A DNA stretch of 64,000 nt, taken from Dermacoccus abyssi. GTDB lineage: Bacteria; Actinomycetota; Actinomycetes; Actinomycetales; Dermatophilaceae. The notes beneath the pieces are model-generated. The model did no database searches and was not told the origin of the DNA. It saw only the letters and a list, made by a program, of their open reading frames with translations. Both the position numbers and the translations under genes were made by a program. Shown piece by piece: positions 1-9,745 of the stretch; position 1 is the first letter of the stretch, and the number at the start of each line of letters is the position of its first letter. The stretch spans positions 276,641 through 340,640 of the forward strand of contig NZ_QWLM01000001.1 of the NCBI RefSeq assembly GCF_003515945.1, in the 5' to 3' direction.

Positions 1-523
1 CGTGCACGATGCCGCCGATCGAGAGCGACCCTGCCGCCATCGCGAACGACGCGCACGCGAGGATGAGCGGCACCTCGTAGCTGACGAGCTGAGCGGCGGA
101 ACGGAACGCGCCGAGCATCGCGTACTTGTTGCCCGAACCGAAGCCGGCCATGAGCGTCGCCACAGTGGCGATGCCGGAAACGGCCAGCACGTAGACGAGC
201 GACGCCGGGAGGTCGCCGGCCACGGTGGACGGCGTGAACGGGATGGCGACGAGGGCGAGCAGGTAGCTGAACATCGAGACTGCAGGCGCCAGGCGGAAGA
301 CCGGCTTGTCGGCGGCGCGAGGAACGATGTCCTCCTTCTGCGCGAACTTCACACCGTCCGCGATGAGCTGCGCCCATCCGTGGAAGCCACCGGCCTTCAT
401 CGGGCCGAGGCGCCCCTGCATGTGGGCCATCACCTTGTGCTCGGCCTGGCCGAGCACGAGCGGCAGCACCATGAAGCACACGAGCACGGCGACGCTACGC
501 AGGACGATCTCAAGGACGCTCAT
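1..523 (-). CDS. nuoH: NADH-quinone oxidoreductase subunit H (partial, runs off window)
   Basis: Membrane subunit of respiratory complex I that, with the peripheral arm, forms the quinone-binding site. The first 174 residues are present; the rest lies left of position 1. Family hallmarks seen are EHKVMAHMQGRLGPMKAG near residue 28, GWAQLIADGVKFAQKED near residue 48 and the hydrophobic helices that follow. The ATG at 523-521 overlaps the nuoC stop by 4 nt (ATGA), so translation is coupled to nuoC. Oddly, nuoD, E, F and G, which normally separate nuoC from nuoH, are absent here. Confidence 0.93.
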   Translation of the reverse strand, partial: MSVLEIVLRSVAVLVCFMVLPLVLGQAEHKVMAHMQGRLGPMKAGGFHGWAQLIADGVKFAQKEDIVPRAADKPVFRLAPAVSMFSYLLALVAIPFTPSTVAGDLPASLVYVLAVSGIATVATLMAGFGSGNKYAMLGAFRSAAQLVSYEVPLILACASFAMAAGSLSIGGIVH

Positions 524-1083
524 CGCGGCCCCCACGTCTCGTCGGGCACGCCGGGTGCCATGACCTTGCGACGCTTCGAGGCTCCCGCGCGGCCGCCGGA
601 CTCACCGGGATCCTTGATGCCCGGCCACTCCTTGCTCGCACGCGCCGTGAGGACGAACGACTTGCGCAGCGGCGTACCGGTGAAACTCGCGGGCAGCAGG
701 AGCTTGCGCACGCCCTGCCCGGTGCCGTCGTCGAAGCCGGCGAAGTCGATGCCGAACATCTCGAAGGTCTCGCGCTCGTGCCAGGCCGCGCCGCGCCACA
801 GCCCGGTGAGGCTGGCGATACTCGGGGCGCCCGCACCGTGGTCGTCGACTTCGAGGCGCGTGCGCATGAGGATGCTGCGGCGAGCGCCGCCGGCGATGTC
901 GTACAGGTGCGTGACGATGTCGAAGCCCGCGGGCTTGCCGTCGGAGGGACCGGATTGGCCACGGTCGCTCTCGTCGACGGCGGTGAGGAAGTCGAAAAAT
1001 GTGAAGCCTTCCGAGCGCAGACGCTCATGGGCTTCGACCCAGTCGGACGTCTCGACGTCGTGGGTGGGGACGTCGCGCGTCAT
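520..1083 (-). CDS. nuoC: NADH-quinone oxidoreductase subunit C (30 kDa)
   Basis: Peripheral-arm subunit of complex I, 187 aa. The 30-kDa signature is visible around residues 100-140: [16 protein letters not shown] followed by [16 protein letters not shown]. It is a stand-alone NuoC; there is no fused NuoD (49 kDa) domain as in some bacteria. The start ATG overlaps the nuoB stop by 4 nt and its own stop overlaps the nuoH start by 4 nt, so B, C and H are read as a coupled series. The C-terminus is basic and short ([13 protein letters not shown]), giving no room for a missing NuoD portion. Confidence 0.92.
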   Translation of the reverse strand: MTRDVPTHDVETSDWVEAHERLRSEGFTFFDFLTAVDESDRGQSGPSDGKPAGFDIVTHLYDIAGGARRSILMRTRLEVDDHGAGAPSIASLTGLWRGAAWHERETFEMFGIDFAGFDDGTGQGVRKLLLPASFTGTPLRKSFVLTARASKEWPGIKDPGESGGRAGASKRRKVMAPGVPDETWGPR

Positions 1084-2348
1084 CCCTCACCATCCTCGTC
1101 GGTCTTCGCCTGCTCCGTTTTGGTCGGCCCCGTCTTGGTCTCGTCGGTCTTCGCCTGCTCGGCGGCGCGACGTTCGCGTGCCTTACGGCGGGCCTCGGCG
1201 ATGCGGGCGGCACGCTCGTCGTCAGAGGTGTCGGCCTTCGTCGTCGGTGCCTTGTCGGGGGCCTTTTCGGGGTCGCCCGTCTGCGCAGCCTTCTCCTGTT
1301 CCGCCTTGCGCTCACGCGCCCTACGGCGCGCCTCGGCGATGCGGGCGGCGCGCTCGTCGTCTGGAGCGTCGGCCTTCGAGGCCGGCTGGGCCACGTCGGC
1401 GGCTGTTTCCTCGGTACCGCCTGACTGTGCTGCCTTCTCCTGCTCGGCCTTGCGCTCACGCGCCTTGCGACGAGCCTCCGCGATGCGGGCCGCACGCTCG
1501 TCGTCGGAGAGGTCGGTCTTCGTGGCGGGCTTGCCGCCGTTGTCGCTCGCGCCTTCCCCGGCGGCCGGCGAGGTGTCCTTCTCCGCCTTGCGCTCTCGCG
1601 CCTTGCGGCGGGCTTCCGCGATGCGGGCGGCGCGCTCGTCGTCGCTGAGATTCGCCTTGCCGGCGGGCTTGGCGTCCGCAGGTGCGGGCTCGGGCGTTGC
1701 CTTCGACTCGGTGGCCGCACCTTCCTTCGCGGGCTCTGCCACCGTCTCCGCCTCGGGTGCGGCGGGCTTCGTCACGAGGGGGCGCTGCACCGACGCGGCG
1801 GTGCGCCCCCGGCCGGCGAACGGGTTGAGGCGGGCAAGGATGCCCTCGCTGCTCACCTTCTCCTCAGCGATCTGGTTCTGGAGCGTGACGATGCCCTGCA
1901 GCAGCGCCTCAGGGCGCGGCGGGCAGCCGGGCACGTAGACATCAACGGGCACGAGCTGGTCGACGCCCTTCGTCACGGAGTACGAATCCCAGTACGGCCC
2001 ACCTGAGTTCGAGCACGCACCGAAGCTGATGACGTACTTCGGCTCGGGCATCTGGTCGTAGAGGCGCCGCACGGCAGGAGCCATCTTGTCGGTCACCGTG
2101 CCGGAGACGACCATGAGGTCGGCCTGCCGCGGGCCGGGAGCGAACGGGATGACACCGAGGCGGATGAAGTCGTGACGCGACATCGACCCGGCGATGAATT
2201 CGATGGCGCAGCAGGCGAGCCCGAAGTTGAAGACCCACAGCGAGTACCGGCGACCCCAGTTGAGGACGAGGCGCATCGGCTTGGGGGCGTGTTCCTGAAC
2301 GGCGCCGACGCTCGGACGCACGGTGGGCATGGGCAGATCGGTCGTCAT
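1080..2348 (-). CDS. nuoB: NADH-quinone oxidoreductase subunit B with long repetitive C-terminal tail
   Basis: Carries the N2 [4Fe-4S] cluster that hands electrons to quinone. Cluster ligands are Cys46-Cys47 (GLACCAIE), Cys112 ([13 protein letters not shown]) and Cys142 ([10 protein letters not shown]). The catalytic domain ends near residue 165, the usual family length (about 160-185). The protein nevertheless runs to 422 aa: an Ala/Pro/Glu-rich linker (about 180-235) leads into four charged repeats with core [18 protein letters not shown] at residues 236, 282, 330 and 376, predicted helical and possibly coiled coil. The tail is in frame and ends with an overlap into nuoC, so it is translated unless cleaved. 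Function of the tail unknown. Confidence 0.93.
   Translation of the reverse strand: MTTDLPMPTVRPSVGAVQEHAPKPMRLVLNWGRRYSLWVFNFGLACCAIEFIAGSMSRHDFIRLGVIPFAPGPRQADLMVVSGTVTDKMAPAVRRLYDQMPEPKYVISFGACSNSGGPYWDSYSVTKGVDQLVPVDVYVPGCPPRPEALLQGIVTLQNQIAEEKVSSEGILARLNPFAGRGRTAASVQRPLVTKPAAPEAETVAEPAKEGAATESKATPEPAPADAKPAGKANLSDDERAARIAEARRKARERKAEKDTSPAAGEGASDNGGKPATKTDLSDDERAARIAEARRKARERKAEQEKAAQSGGTEETAADVAQPASKADAPDDERAARIAEARRRARERKAEQEKAAQTGDPEKAPDKAPTTKADTSDDERAARIAEARRKARERRAAEQAKTDETKTGPTKTEQAKTDEDGEG
1149..1643 (-). repeat. Four tandem in-frame ~46-codon repeats in the nuoB 3' part
   Basis: Four copies of a charged unit (core [18 protein letters not shown]) spaced 46, 48 and 46 codons apart inside nuoB. 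Spacers vary in length and composition (Ala, Gln, Glu, Lys rich), while the 18-residue cores are nearly invariant. This looks like internal duplication rather than a separate gene. Confidence 0.9.
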
Positions 2349-2361
2349 CGGATCACCCGCC

Positions 2362-2733
2362 TCACAGCCAGCTCAGGACGCCGCGACGGGCGGCGTGGGC
2401 CAGACCGACGAGAAGCACGAGGATGAAGATGCCCATCTCGACGACCGAAGCGATGCCGAGCCCGGAGGTGCGCAGCACGAGCGCCCACGGGAAGAGGTAG
2501 ACGGCGTCGACCGCGAAGACGACATAGAGGAACGCGTACGCCACGTAGCGGAAGCCCGACTGCTGCCAGTCGCCGCCGCTCGGGTCGACTCCCGACTCGT
2601 ACGTGGCGAGCTTCGCCCCACTCGGAGCTCGCGGTGCCAGAACTCGACGAACCACCATGGCAGCCGTGAAGAGACCGACGCCCCCGAGGGTGACGCCGAG
2701 CACCACGAGGTAGCCCAGGAGTCCGGAATTCAC
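2362..2733 (-). CDS. nuoA: NADH-quinone oxidoreductase subunit A
   Basis: Small membrane subunit of complex I, 123 aa, with three transmembrane helices (about 5-28, 64-86, 93-112). The conserved loop [20 protein letters not shown] precedes [24 protein letters not shown], the NuoA signature. It is first in the nuo operon; nuoB starts 13 nt downstream. The ATG start is supported by the normal family length. Confidence 0.93.
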   Translation of the reverse strand: MNSGLLGYLVVLGVTLGGVGLFTAAMVVRRVLAPRAPSGAKLATYESGVDPSGGDWQQSGFRYVAYAFLYVVFAVDAVYLFPWALVLRTSGLGIASVVEMGIFILVLLVGLAHAARRGVLSWL

Positions 2734-2930
2734 CAGGCAAGCCTAGCGAGCCGACTCGCCGGGGGCGGAAAGGCTGGGAGTGCGTGTCTTCACAGTGAGA
2801 CACATCGGGCGTGGCACCATACGCGCCGTCCCTCCGCCCGGCTCGAGGGGCCCGTGGTTCACCAGACCGTTCGAGCGGAGGTTTTTCGCGCAACGGCGCG
2901 GTTGTCGGAGGCTCGCGTTAGTGTCGCGAC
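2734..2930. promoter_or_regulatory. Divergent intergenic region between nuoA and recC
   Basis: A 197-bp gap between divergent operons must hold both promoters. An imperfect dyad GTGTCT-8 nt-AGACAC lies at 2784-2803 with an inner CACAGTG. It could be an operator, but no regulator is identifiable from it. No small ORF convinces me. Confidence 0.35.
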
Positions 2931-5900
2931 GTGGCCCTCATCCTGCATCGTCGTGACGATCCCACGGCCCTCGCCGACCAGCTCGCGCAGCTGCTCGCCG
3001 AGGCACCGCTCGACGTGTTCGCCCGCGAGCTCGTCGTCGCTCCCTCGGCCGGCGTCGAACGCTGGCTGACGCAGCGGCTCTCGCACCGCCTCGGCGCCAC
3101 GCTCGGTGACGACGGCGTCTGCGCGGGGATCGACGTGTGCACACCGCACACCTTCATCTCGCTCCTGTTGGGGCGGGAGAACGACGATCCGTGGCACCCC
3201 GACCGCCTCGCGTGGGCGGTGCTCGCTGCCATGGACGAGTGCGTCTCACGCTCGGGCTTCGAGGCTCTGGCGCGGCATCTCGGTGCCGATGCGGTGCGGG
3301 CGGGTGAGGATCCGTGGTGGCACCGTGCCCGGCAGTCGCGCCGTTACGCGGTGGCGCGCCGTGTGGCCGGCCTGTTCGCCCGGTATGCCGACGACCGCCC
3401 CGAGCTCATGCGTGCTTGGGAGGCAGGCCGAGACAGCGGTCTCGTCGATCCTGATCTCGCGTGGCAGGCCCCGTTGTGGCGCACCGTGGTCGAGCGCGTC
3501 CTGGCACGTGGCAGCGCCGACGCCTCCCCCGTCCAGCGCCTCGACCGTACCCTCGCCGATCTGCGGGCGGGCACGGCGCCGAGCGACCTGCCGGAACGCG
3601 TCTCCTTCTTCGGCTACACGCGCATGCCGGCCGCCATGCTCGACCTGCTCGAGGCCCTCGGGCAGGTGTGCGATGTCCACGTGTGGCTGCCGCACCCGAG
3701 CCCGGCCCTCTGGGCCGCGCTGGCCGAGAACCCGCAGGGCATCGTCGCCCGCCGGGATGATGCGAGCGCCGAGGCGGCCGCGCATCCGCTGCTCGCCACG
3801 TTGGGCCGTGACATCCGTGAGGTCGAGGCGGCTCTGCTCGCACGCAGTGTCGTCGATGCCACCGATTCTGGCGGTGGGGAGAGTCGCGACGACTCTCGGG
3901 CGACGCCGACCCGCCTCGCCCTCATGCAGGACGACATCCGCGCCGACCGAGCGCCGTCGTCGGTGCCGAGCGTGCCCGAAGACGATCGCTCGGTGCAGAT
4001 CCACGTGTGCCACGGGGCTGCCCGTCAGGTCGAAGCACTGCGCGAGACGCTCCTGTGGCTCGTGAGCGCCGAGGGCGGCAATCTCGAGCCGCGCGACATC
4101 GTCGTCATGTGCCCCGACGTGGAAACGTACGCACCGCTCATCAAGGCCAGCTTCGCGGCCGTCGACGAGCACGACCACCACCCCGGCCGGCGTCTACGCG
4201 TGCAACTGGCGGACCGCGCCGTTTCGGCCACCAACCCGCTGGCCGAAGCCGCGCAGCGTCTCGTCGAACTCGTGACGAGCCGCGTCACCGCCTCGCAGGT
4301 GCTCGACTTCGCGGGGCTCCCCGCGGTGGCCGAGAAGTTCGGCTTCGACACCGACGCGCTCGAACGCATCGCCCGGTGGGTCCGCACGACGGAGGCTCGC
4401 TGGGGTCTCGATGCCCGGCATCGCGGCGAGTACAGCCTCGGCGGCCTCGAGAACAACACCTGGGCGCAGGCCCTCGACCGGCTGGCCCTGGGCGTCGCCA
4501 TGAGCGCTGACACGGACGCGGCGGCGTCGCAATTCGTCCCGGTCGACGATCTCGGAAGCTCCGACATCGCCGTCGCGGAGGCCTTCGTCGCCCTCCTCAC
4601 GAAGGTGAGCGAAGCGGCGTGGGAGATCCGCCGCGTGAGCGCCGTCGACCCCGCCCTGCCGCGGGCGAGCTTCACTCCCGAGGAGTGGTTCGCGTGGCTG
4701 CGGCGCAACGTGCTCGCCGTCGCTGCACCCGCTCGTGACATGGCCTGGCAGCGCGCCGAGTTCGAACGCGAACTGTCGTTCCTCGAAACCGGCTCCGCAT
4801 CGGGTGCCGCGCTTCGCATCACCGATGTGCGCGTCATGCTGGAGCAGCGCTGGGGTCCGCGCCGCACGCGCAGCAACTTCCGCAACGGGGCCGTCAGTGT
4901 CTGCACGCTCACGCCCATGCGCTCGGTGCCGCACAAGGCTGTCGTCCTGCTCGGTCTCGACGACGACACGTTCCCGCGCGCCCAGGTCGTCGACGGCGAC
5001 GACGTCCTGGCCCGCCACCCACTCGTCGGCGAACGCGATGCCCGCAGTGAGGACCGGCAGCTCCTGCTCGACGCCCTCATGGCGGCACAGCATCACTTCA
5101 TCGCGTTCTACTCCGGCTTCGACGAGCGTGACGGCACCCGCCGCCCACCGGCCGTCCCGCTGCAGGAGATCATCTCGGCGGCCGCTCGGACCGGCACGGG
5201 CGAATCCCCTGCCCAGAACACGGCCCAGAGTGCGGACGAGGGGGCGCCGTTCGAGCACCTGCACCCCCTTCAGGCGTTCGACGAACGCAACTTCGTCGAG
5301 GCCTCCCCCCTGCCCGGCGGTTCCTACGACGCCGCCGCGCTCCAGGGAGCCCGGGCCCTGCGCGAGTTCCACGCCGACCCTCTGCCCCGCCCGGCGTTGC
5401 TCTCCGAACCGCTCGCGCCCGCACCCCCGACCGACGTCACACTCGACGACCTCACGTCGTTCCTCGAGAACCCTGCACGCACCTTCCTGCGCTCGCGCCT
5501 GCAGATCGGCGTCACCTACGAGGCCGAGGAAGTCGAGGACGGTCTACCGATCCAGCTCGATCCCCTTGAAAAGTGGGCCGTCGGTGACCGCGTTCTGCGC
5601 CAGGTGCTCTCCGGCCGAGCTCTGGATCGTGCGCTGGCCGACGAGAGGCGCCGAGGCAGTCTGCCTCCGGACCTTCTCAAGGCGGGCCGCAACGACGCGG
5701 CCACCATCGAGAGGCAGGTGCGTGGCGTTCTCGAGGGTCTCCCCCCGGGCGACCGCACGTCGCACGACATCCACCTCGATCTCGCCCTGCCGCCGAGCGC
5801 CGAGGGCGCGCCCAGCACCTCGGTGCGTCTCACCGGTGTGGTGCCGGGGGTCATCGGCGACGAGATCCAGGTGGTCAACTACGGCAGCGTCAACGCCCGG

Positions 5901-6365
5901 CACCTCGCTTCGGGGTGGGTCAAAGTGCTCGCCCTGGCCGCCTGCTTCCCCGACCGAACCTGGCGGGCTGCGGTTCGCGGAAGGAGCGGCTCGTGCGTTC
6001 TCACGGTCGACTCGGCCGAAGCGCGCGAGAGCCTCGTCTCACTCGTCCTCAACCGCGGCTACGGGCTGCGCGCTCCGTTACCGGTCCCGGCCAAGACCGG
6101 CCTTGCGTACGTGGAGGGCTACCGTGCCGCGATGCGCAGCGCCAACCCGAACGAGGCGAAGGCCGTGGAGCGCGGCCTCATGAAGGCTCGTCGGGAGTGG
6201 GAGAGCAGCTACGAGTACACCCGGGAAGACGCCAACGAGTGGTGGAGCCGTGTCTTCGAGGGGCGAGCCAGCCTCGCTCGCCTGGACGCGGAGGGGCGCT
6301 TCACGCTGCTGGCGCCGCGCCTGTGGGGCCCCATCGTCGACCACCGTCAGGAGCTCTCGTCATGA
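2931..6365 (+). CDS. recC: Exodeoxyribonuclease V subunit gamma (RecC)
   Basis: Chi-recognition and scaffold subunit of the RecBCD helicase-nuclease that processes double-strand breaks. 1144 aa, close to the 1122 aa of the E. coli protein. The N-terminus (ILHRRDDPTALADQLAQLL, then VAPSAGVERWLTQRLSHRLG) is the family opening. Other landmarks are RVSFFGYTRMPAAMLDLLEAL near 225, MCPDVETYAPLI near 395 and CTLTPMRSVPHKAVVLLGLDD near 660. The start is GTG at 2931. The stop overlaps the recB start by 4 nt (ATGA). First gene of recC-recB-recD. Confidence 0.93.
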   Translation: MALILHRRDDPTALADQLAQLLAEAPLDVFARELVVAPSAGVERWLTQRLSHRLGATLGDDGVCAGIDVCTPHTFISLLLGRENDDPWHPDRLAWAVLAAMDECVSRSGFEALARHLGADAVRAGEDPWWHRARQSRRYAVARRVAGLFARYADDRPELMRAWEAGRDSGLVDPDLAWQAPLWRTVVERVLARGSADASPVQRLDRTLADLRAGTAPSDLPERVSFFGYTRMPAAMLDLLEALGQVCDVHVWLPHPSPALWAALAENPQGIVARRDDASAEAAAHPLLATLGRDIREVEAALLARSVVDATDSGGGESRDDSRATPTRLALMQDDIRADRAPSSVPSVPEDDRSVQIHVCHGAARQVEALRETLLWLVSAEGGNLEPRDIVVMCPDVETYAPLIKASFAAVDEHDHHPGRRLRVQLADRAVSATNPLAEAAQRLVELVTSRVTASQVLDFAGLPAVAEKFGFDTDALERIARWVRTTEARWGLDARHRGEYSLGGLENNTWAQALDRLALGVAMSADTDAAASQFVPVDDLGSSDIAVAEAFVALLTKVSEAAWEIRRVSAVDPALPRASFTPEEWFAWLRRNVLAVAAPARDMAWQRAEFERELSFLETGSASGAALRITDVRVMLEQRWGPRRTRSNFRNGAVSVCTLTPMRSVPHKAVVLLGLDDDTFPRAQVVDGDDVLARHPLVGERDARSEDRQLLLDALMAAQHHFIAFYSGFDERDGTRRPPAVPLQEIISAAARTGTGESPAQNTAQSADEGAPFEHLHPLQAFDERNFVEASPLPGGSYDAAALQGARALREFHADPLPRPALLSEPLAPAPPTDVTLDDLTSFLENPARTFLRSRLQIGVTYEAEEVEDGLPIQLDPLEKWAVGDRVLRQVLSGRALDRALADERRRGSLPPDLLKAGRNDAATIERQVRGVLEGLPPGDRTSHDIHLDLALPPSAEGAPSTSVRLTGVVPGVIGDEIQVVNYGSVNARHLASGWVKVLALAACFPDRTWRAAVRGRSGSCVLTVDSAEARESLVSLVLNRGYGLRAPLPVPAKTGLAYVEGYRAAMRSANPNEAKAVERGLMKARREWESSYEYTREDANEWWSRVFEGRASLARLDAEGRFTLLAPRLWGPIVDHRQELSS

Positions 6366-9300
6366 GCGGATACCAGCCCGCGCTGCCCGACACCGTGCCG
6401 AACGTCATGCAGCCGTTCAGCATCACCGCTCCCATCCCGGAGGGCACCACACTCATCGAAGCCAGCGCCGGCACGGGCAAGACGTGGACCCTCGCCGCGC
6501 TCGTCACCCGGCTCGTGGCCGAGGAGGAACTCCCCCTCGACGAGCTTCTCGTCGTCACGTTCTCGCGCGCCGCGAGCCAGGAACTGCGTGAACGCGTCCG
6601 CGGCCAGCTCGAGGACACGCTGCACCGCCTCGGCGCACCAGCCGGCGATGACGACGACGAACTCGTCACGGCGCTGCGCGGCGGCGGCGCCGAGGCGGTG
6701 GATCAGCGCCGGGCCCGTCTGGCCCGAGCGCTCGCAACGTTCGACTCCGCCACCATCGCGACGATCCACCAGTTCTGCCATTACGTGCTCAAGAGTCTGG
6801 GCGTCGCGGGCGACTCGGACCCGTACGCCACGCTCGTCGAGGACACCGAGACCCTGCGCCAGGAGGTGGTCGACGACGTCTTCCTCCGGTTCAGCAAGGA
6901 AGCGAACTTCACCCTCGACTACGAGGAAACACAGAAATACGCGAAGGCCACGCTGGACAACAGCACCGCAGAGATCGGCCCGGTTCCGCCGCCGGCGCAC
7001 CTCGAGACCGCGATCACCTTCAGCCGTGCCGTGCGGGAGGAGTACGCACGCCGCAAGCGCCGCGGCGGCATCCTCGAGTACGACGACCTGCTCTCCCAGC
7101 TGCGCTCGGCGCTCAACGACGAGAATTCCCCCGCACGTGATCGCATGAGGGAGCGCTGGAGCGTCGTCCTCGTCGACGAGTTCCAGGACACCGACCCGGT
7201 CCAGTGGGAGGTCTTCTCCCGCGCATTCGGCGAGAAGGGCCGCTCACTCATCCTCGTCGGCGACCCGAAACAGGCCATCTACGCCTTCCGCGGTGGCGAC
7301 GTACAGACATACCTGTCGGCAGCGAAAACGGCCGTCAACTCCTTCACGCTGCCGACGAACTACCGCAGCGACGCTCCGCTCGTCGAGAGCCTGCAGACAC
7401 TGATGGCTGGTGTCCAGCTCTCACCCGGCATCGTGACGCACCGCGTCGACGCGGCCCAGCACACCTCACGCCTCGGCGGACAGCCAGGGCAGGCTGACGC
7501 CCCCGTCGAACTGCGCTGGGTTCCCGAGTCCGGGCTGGCCGTCGGACTGGCCCGCTCCATCGTGCTGCGCGACGTCGCAGCGAAGGCCGCGCAGCTTCTC
7601 GCCGGGGGAACGGCGTTCGACGGGGAGCCCCTCGCTCCCCATCACCTGGCCGTCCTGTGCCGTACCAACAGTCAGCTCGTCGAGGTCCGCGAGTACCTGC
7701 GCGAGCTGGGCATTCCGGCGGTCATGATGTCGAGCGAGTCGGTGCTGCGCAGCTCCGCCGGCCAGTGGTGGCTCGAACTGCTCATGGCACTCGAGCAACC
7801 GCACCGCCCCGAGCGGGTCAGGGCCGCCTGCCTCACGCCGCTCGTCGGGTGGTCCGCCGAGCGCCTCGACGCGATCGACGACTCGGGCGTCGACGAGGCA
7901 GCCGAACTCGTCGCCATGGTGCTGGCGCGGTTCCATTCCGGCGGCGTTCCTGGCATCGTCGACGCGCTACGTGCGCGCGGCATGCTCGCCCGCCTCCTGC
8001 GCCGCACCGGCGGAGAACGCGACGTCACCGACATCGAACACTGCGCCCAGTTGCTCACGGCCCGGCAGATGTCGGCCCGGGCCGGCATCTCCTCGCTCGT
8101 CGCCTGGCTGCAGGAGCAGAGCGCACAGGACGCCAAAGCAACCGCCGACGCACGCATCATGCGCCTCGACTCCGACGCCCTCGCCGTCACGTTGTCGACC
8201 ATCCACAGCAGCAAGGGTCTGCAATACCCCATCGTTCTGGCCCCGACGCTGTGGGACCGGTACGACCAGCCGACCAAGACTCCGGGGGTCGTGCACCGCA
8301 ACAACCGCCGGGAGCTGTCCTTCGACCCCGCGACGGTGAACGCTCCCGAGGCCACGGAGGAGAACACCGGGGAGGAGATGCGTCTGGCGTACGTCGCGAT
8401 GACGCGGGCGCAGAGCGGCCTCGTCCTGTGGTGGGCCGGCACGAAGCAGAACACGTCCAAGAGCGCCCTGCACCGGTTGCTCTTCGGGCAGGCCAACGGC
8501 CCCGAGGCCCTCGATGCGCTCCTTCAGGAGCGCGCCGACGGAGCATCCGAGAAGTGGCTCACCACCACGGAACAGAACGGCACCCCCAAGGTGGACCGGG
8601 TCCGCGAGGTCTTTGCCGCTTGGGCGAAGCACGGCGCGTTCACCGTCCATGAAATCGACCCCAACACCGTTCCTCCGCACATCACGGTCAGGCGGGGTGA
8701 CGCGCGGCTTGCGGTGAACACCTTCGACGACGCGGACGTCGATCGCGCCTGGCGCCGTACGTCCTACTCGGCGCTCTCCGCCGCCGGTGAGGCCGCCGAC
8801 GAACTCGCCGCCCTCGGTGGTGTGACAAGCGAACCCGAGCACCTCGCCGTCCGCCTCGACGAGGACGCCGACGTCGAACTCGCGACGCCGCCGTCCCCGG
8901 ACATGCCGGGCAGCGAGATCTCCTCCCCCATGGCGAATCAGCCGATGGGCGCGACGTTCGGTTCCCTCGTCCACGGCGTGCTCGAGGAGGCTGACTTCCA
9001 GGCCGCGGACCTGCGCGACGAGCTGCGGGCCCACATCCTCGAGCAGCAGATGCGCTGGCCCGCGGATGTCGAGGTCGAGTCACTCGCCGACGCCCTCGTC
9101 GCCGTCGTGCACACGCCCTTCGGCCCCCTGGCCGACGACGTGACGCTGCGGGACATCGTCTCCACCGATCGACTGCCCGAGATGGACTTCGAACTCCCTC
9201 TCTCCGGAGGCGAGGAGCCCCACCCGTCCTCGACGTTGCGCGCTTTCGCTCCGCTCCTGCGCGAGCACCTCGACGAAGGCGACCCCCTGCGCACCTATGC

Positions 9301-9745
9301 GGATCAGCTCGATACCTCGGCACTCGGCGAGGAGCTCCTGCGCGGCTACCTCACGGGTTCGATCGACCTCACCTTCCGTCATGGTGGCCGCTACTTCGTC
9401 GTCGACTACAAGACCAACCGACTCGGCGATGTCGACGCGGCGCTGACGCTGGCCGACTACGCGCCGTCGCGGCTCGTCGAGGCGATGAACCACTCGTCGT
9501 ACCCGCTGCAGGCGATCCTGTACTCCGTCGTGCTGCACCGCTACCTGCGTTGGCGGCTGCCCGGCTACAACCCCGACGAGCATCTCGGAGGCGTGATGTA
9601 CCTCTACGTCCGTGGCATGGCCGGCCCCGACACGCCGCGCGAGAACGGCACGCCGTGCGGAGTCTTCACCTGGCGGCCGCCGGCGACACTCGTCGTCGCG
9701 CTGTCCGACGCCGTCGACGGGGTACGGGCAGGTGGTGTCCGATGA
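6362..9745 (+). CDS. recB: Exodeoxyribonuclease V subunit beta (RecB helicase-nuclease)
   Basis: 3'-5' SF1 helicase and sole nuclease of RecBCD, 1127 aa. Seen in order: Walker A ASAGTGKT (34-41), Walker B LVDEFQDTDPVQW (about 270), GDPKQAIYAFRGGD (about 299), HSSKGLQYPIV (about 613), YVAMTRAQSGLVLWW (about 679). The C-terminal PD-(D/E)XK nuclease shows GSIDL and VVDYKTNRLG near 1000-1015 and a QAILYS motif near 1045, so catalytic Asp, Asp and Lys are present. The reading frame is open further upstream, but the ATG at 6362, overlapping the recC stop, matches the family N-terminus. Confidence 0.94.
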   Translation: MSGYQPALPDTVPNVMQPFSITAPIPEGTTLIEASAGTGKTWTLAALVTRLVAEEELPLDELLVVTFSRAASQELRERVRGQLEDTLHRLGAPAGDDDDELVTALRGGGAEAVDQRRARLARALATFDSATIATIHQFCHYVLKSLGVAGDSDPYATLVEDTETLRQEVVDDVFLRFSKEANFTLDYEETQKYAKATLDNSTAEIGPVPPPAHLETAITFSRAVREEYARRKRRGGILEYDDLLSQLRSALNDENSPARDRMRERWSVVLVDEFQDTDPVQWEVFSRAFGEKGRSLILVGDPKQAIYAFRGGDVQTYLSAAKTAVNSFTLPTNYRSDAPLVESLQTLMAGVQLSPGIVTHRVDAAQHTSRLGGQPGQADAPVELRWVPESGLAVGLARSIVLRDVAAKAAQLLAGGTAFDGEPLAPHHLAVLCRTNSQLVEVREYLRELGIPAVMMSSESVLRSSAGQWWLELLMALEQPHRPERVRAACLTPLVGWSAERLDAIDDSGVDEAAELVAMVLARFHSGGVPGIVDALRARGMLARLLRRTGGERDVTDIEHCAQLLTARQMSARAGISSLVAWLQEQSAQDAKATADARIMRLDSDALAVTLSTIHSSKGLQYPIVLAPTLWDRYDQPTKTPGVVHRNNRRELSFDPATVNAPEATEENTGEEMRLAYVAMTRAQSGLVLWWAGTKQNTSKSALHRLLFGQANGPEALDALLQERADGASEKWLTTTEQNGTPKVDRVREVFAAWAKHGAFTVHEIDPNTVPPHITVRRGDARLAVNTFDDADVDRAWRRTSYSALSAAGEAADELAALGGVTSEPEHLAVRLDEDADVELATPPSPDMPGSEISSPMANQPMGATFGSLVHGVLEEADFQAADLRDELRAHILEQQMRWPADVEVESLADALVAVVHTPFGPLADDVTLRDIVSTDRLPEMDFELPLSGGEEPHPSSTLRAFAPLLREHLDEGDPLRTYADQLDTSALGEELLRGYLTGSIDLTFRHGGRYFVVDYKTNRLGDVDAALTLADYAPSRLVEAMNHSSYPLQAILYSVVLHRYLRWRLPGYNPDEHLGGVMYLYVRGMAGPDTPRENGTPCGVFTWRPPATLVVALSDAVDGVRAGGVR

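Noticed and set aside
1149..1643. NuoB repeats as a separate gene or as a DNA-level repeat array
   Set aside because: They are in frame with NuoB, degenerate at the DNA level, and have no start or ribosome-binding site of their own.
2..1648. 548-codon open frame on the plus strand opposite nuoC and nuoB
   Set aside because: Arg/His/Ser-rich translation with no family features; it is the antisense shadow of complex I genes in high-GC DNA.
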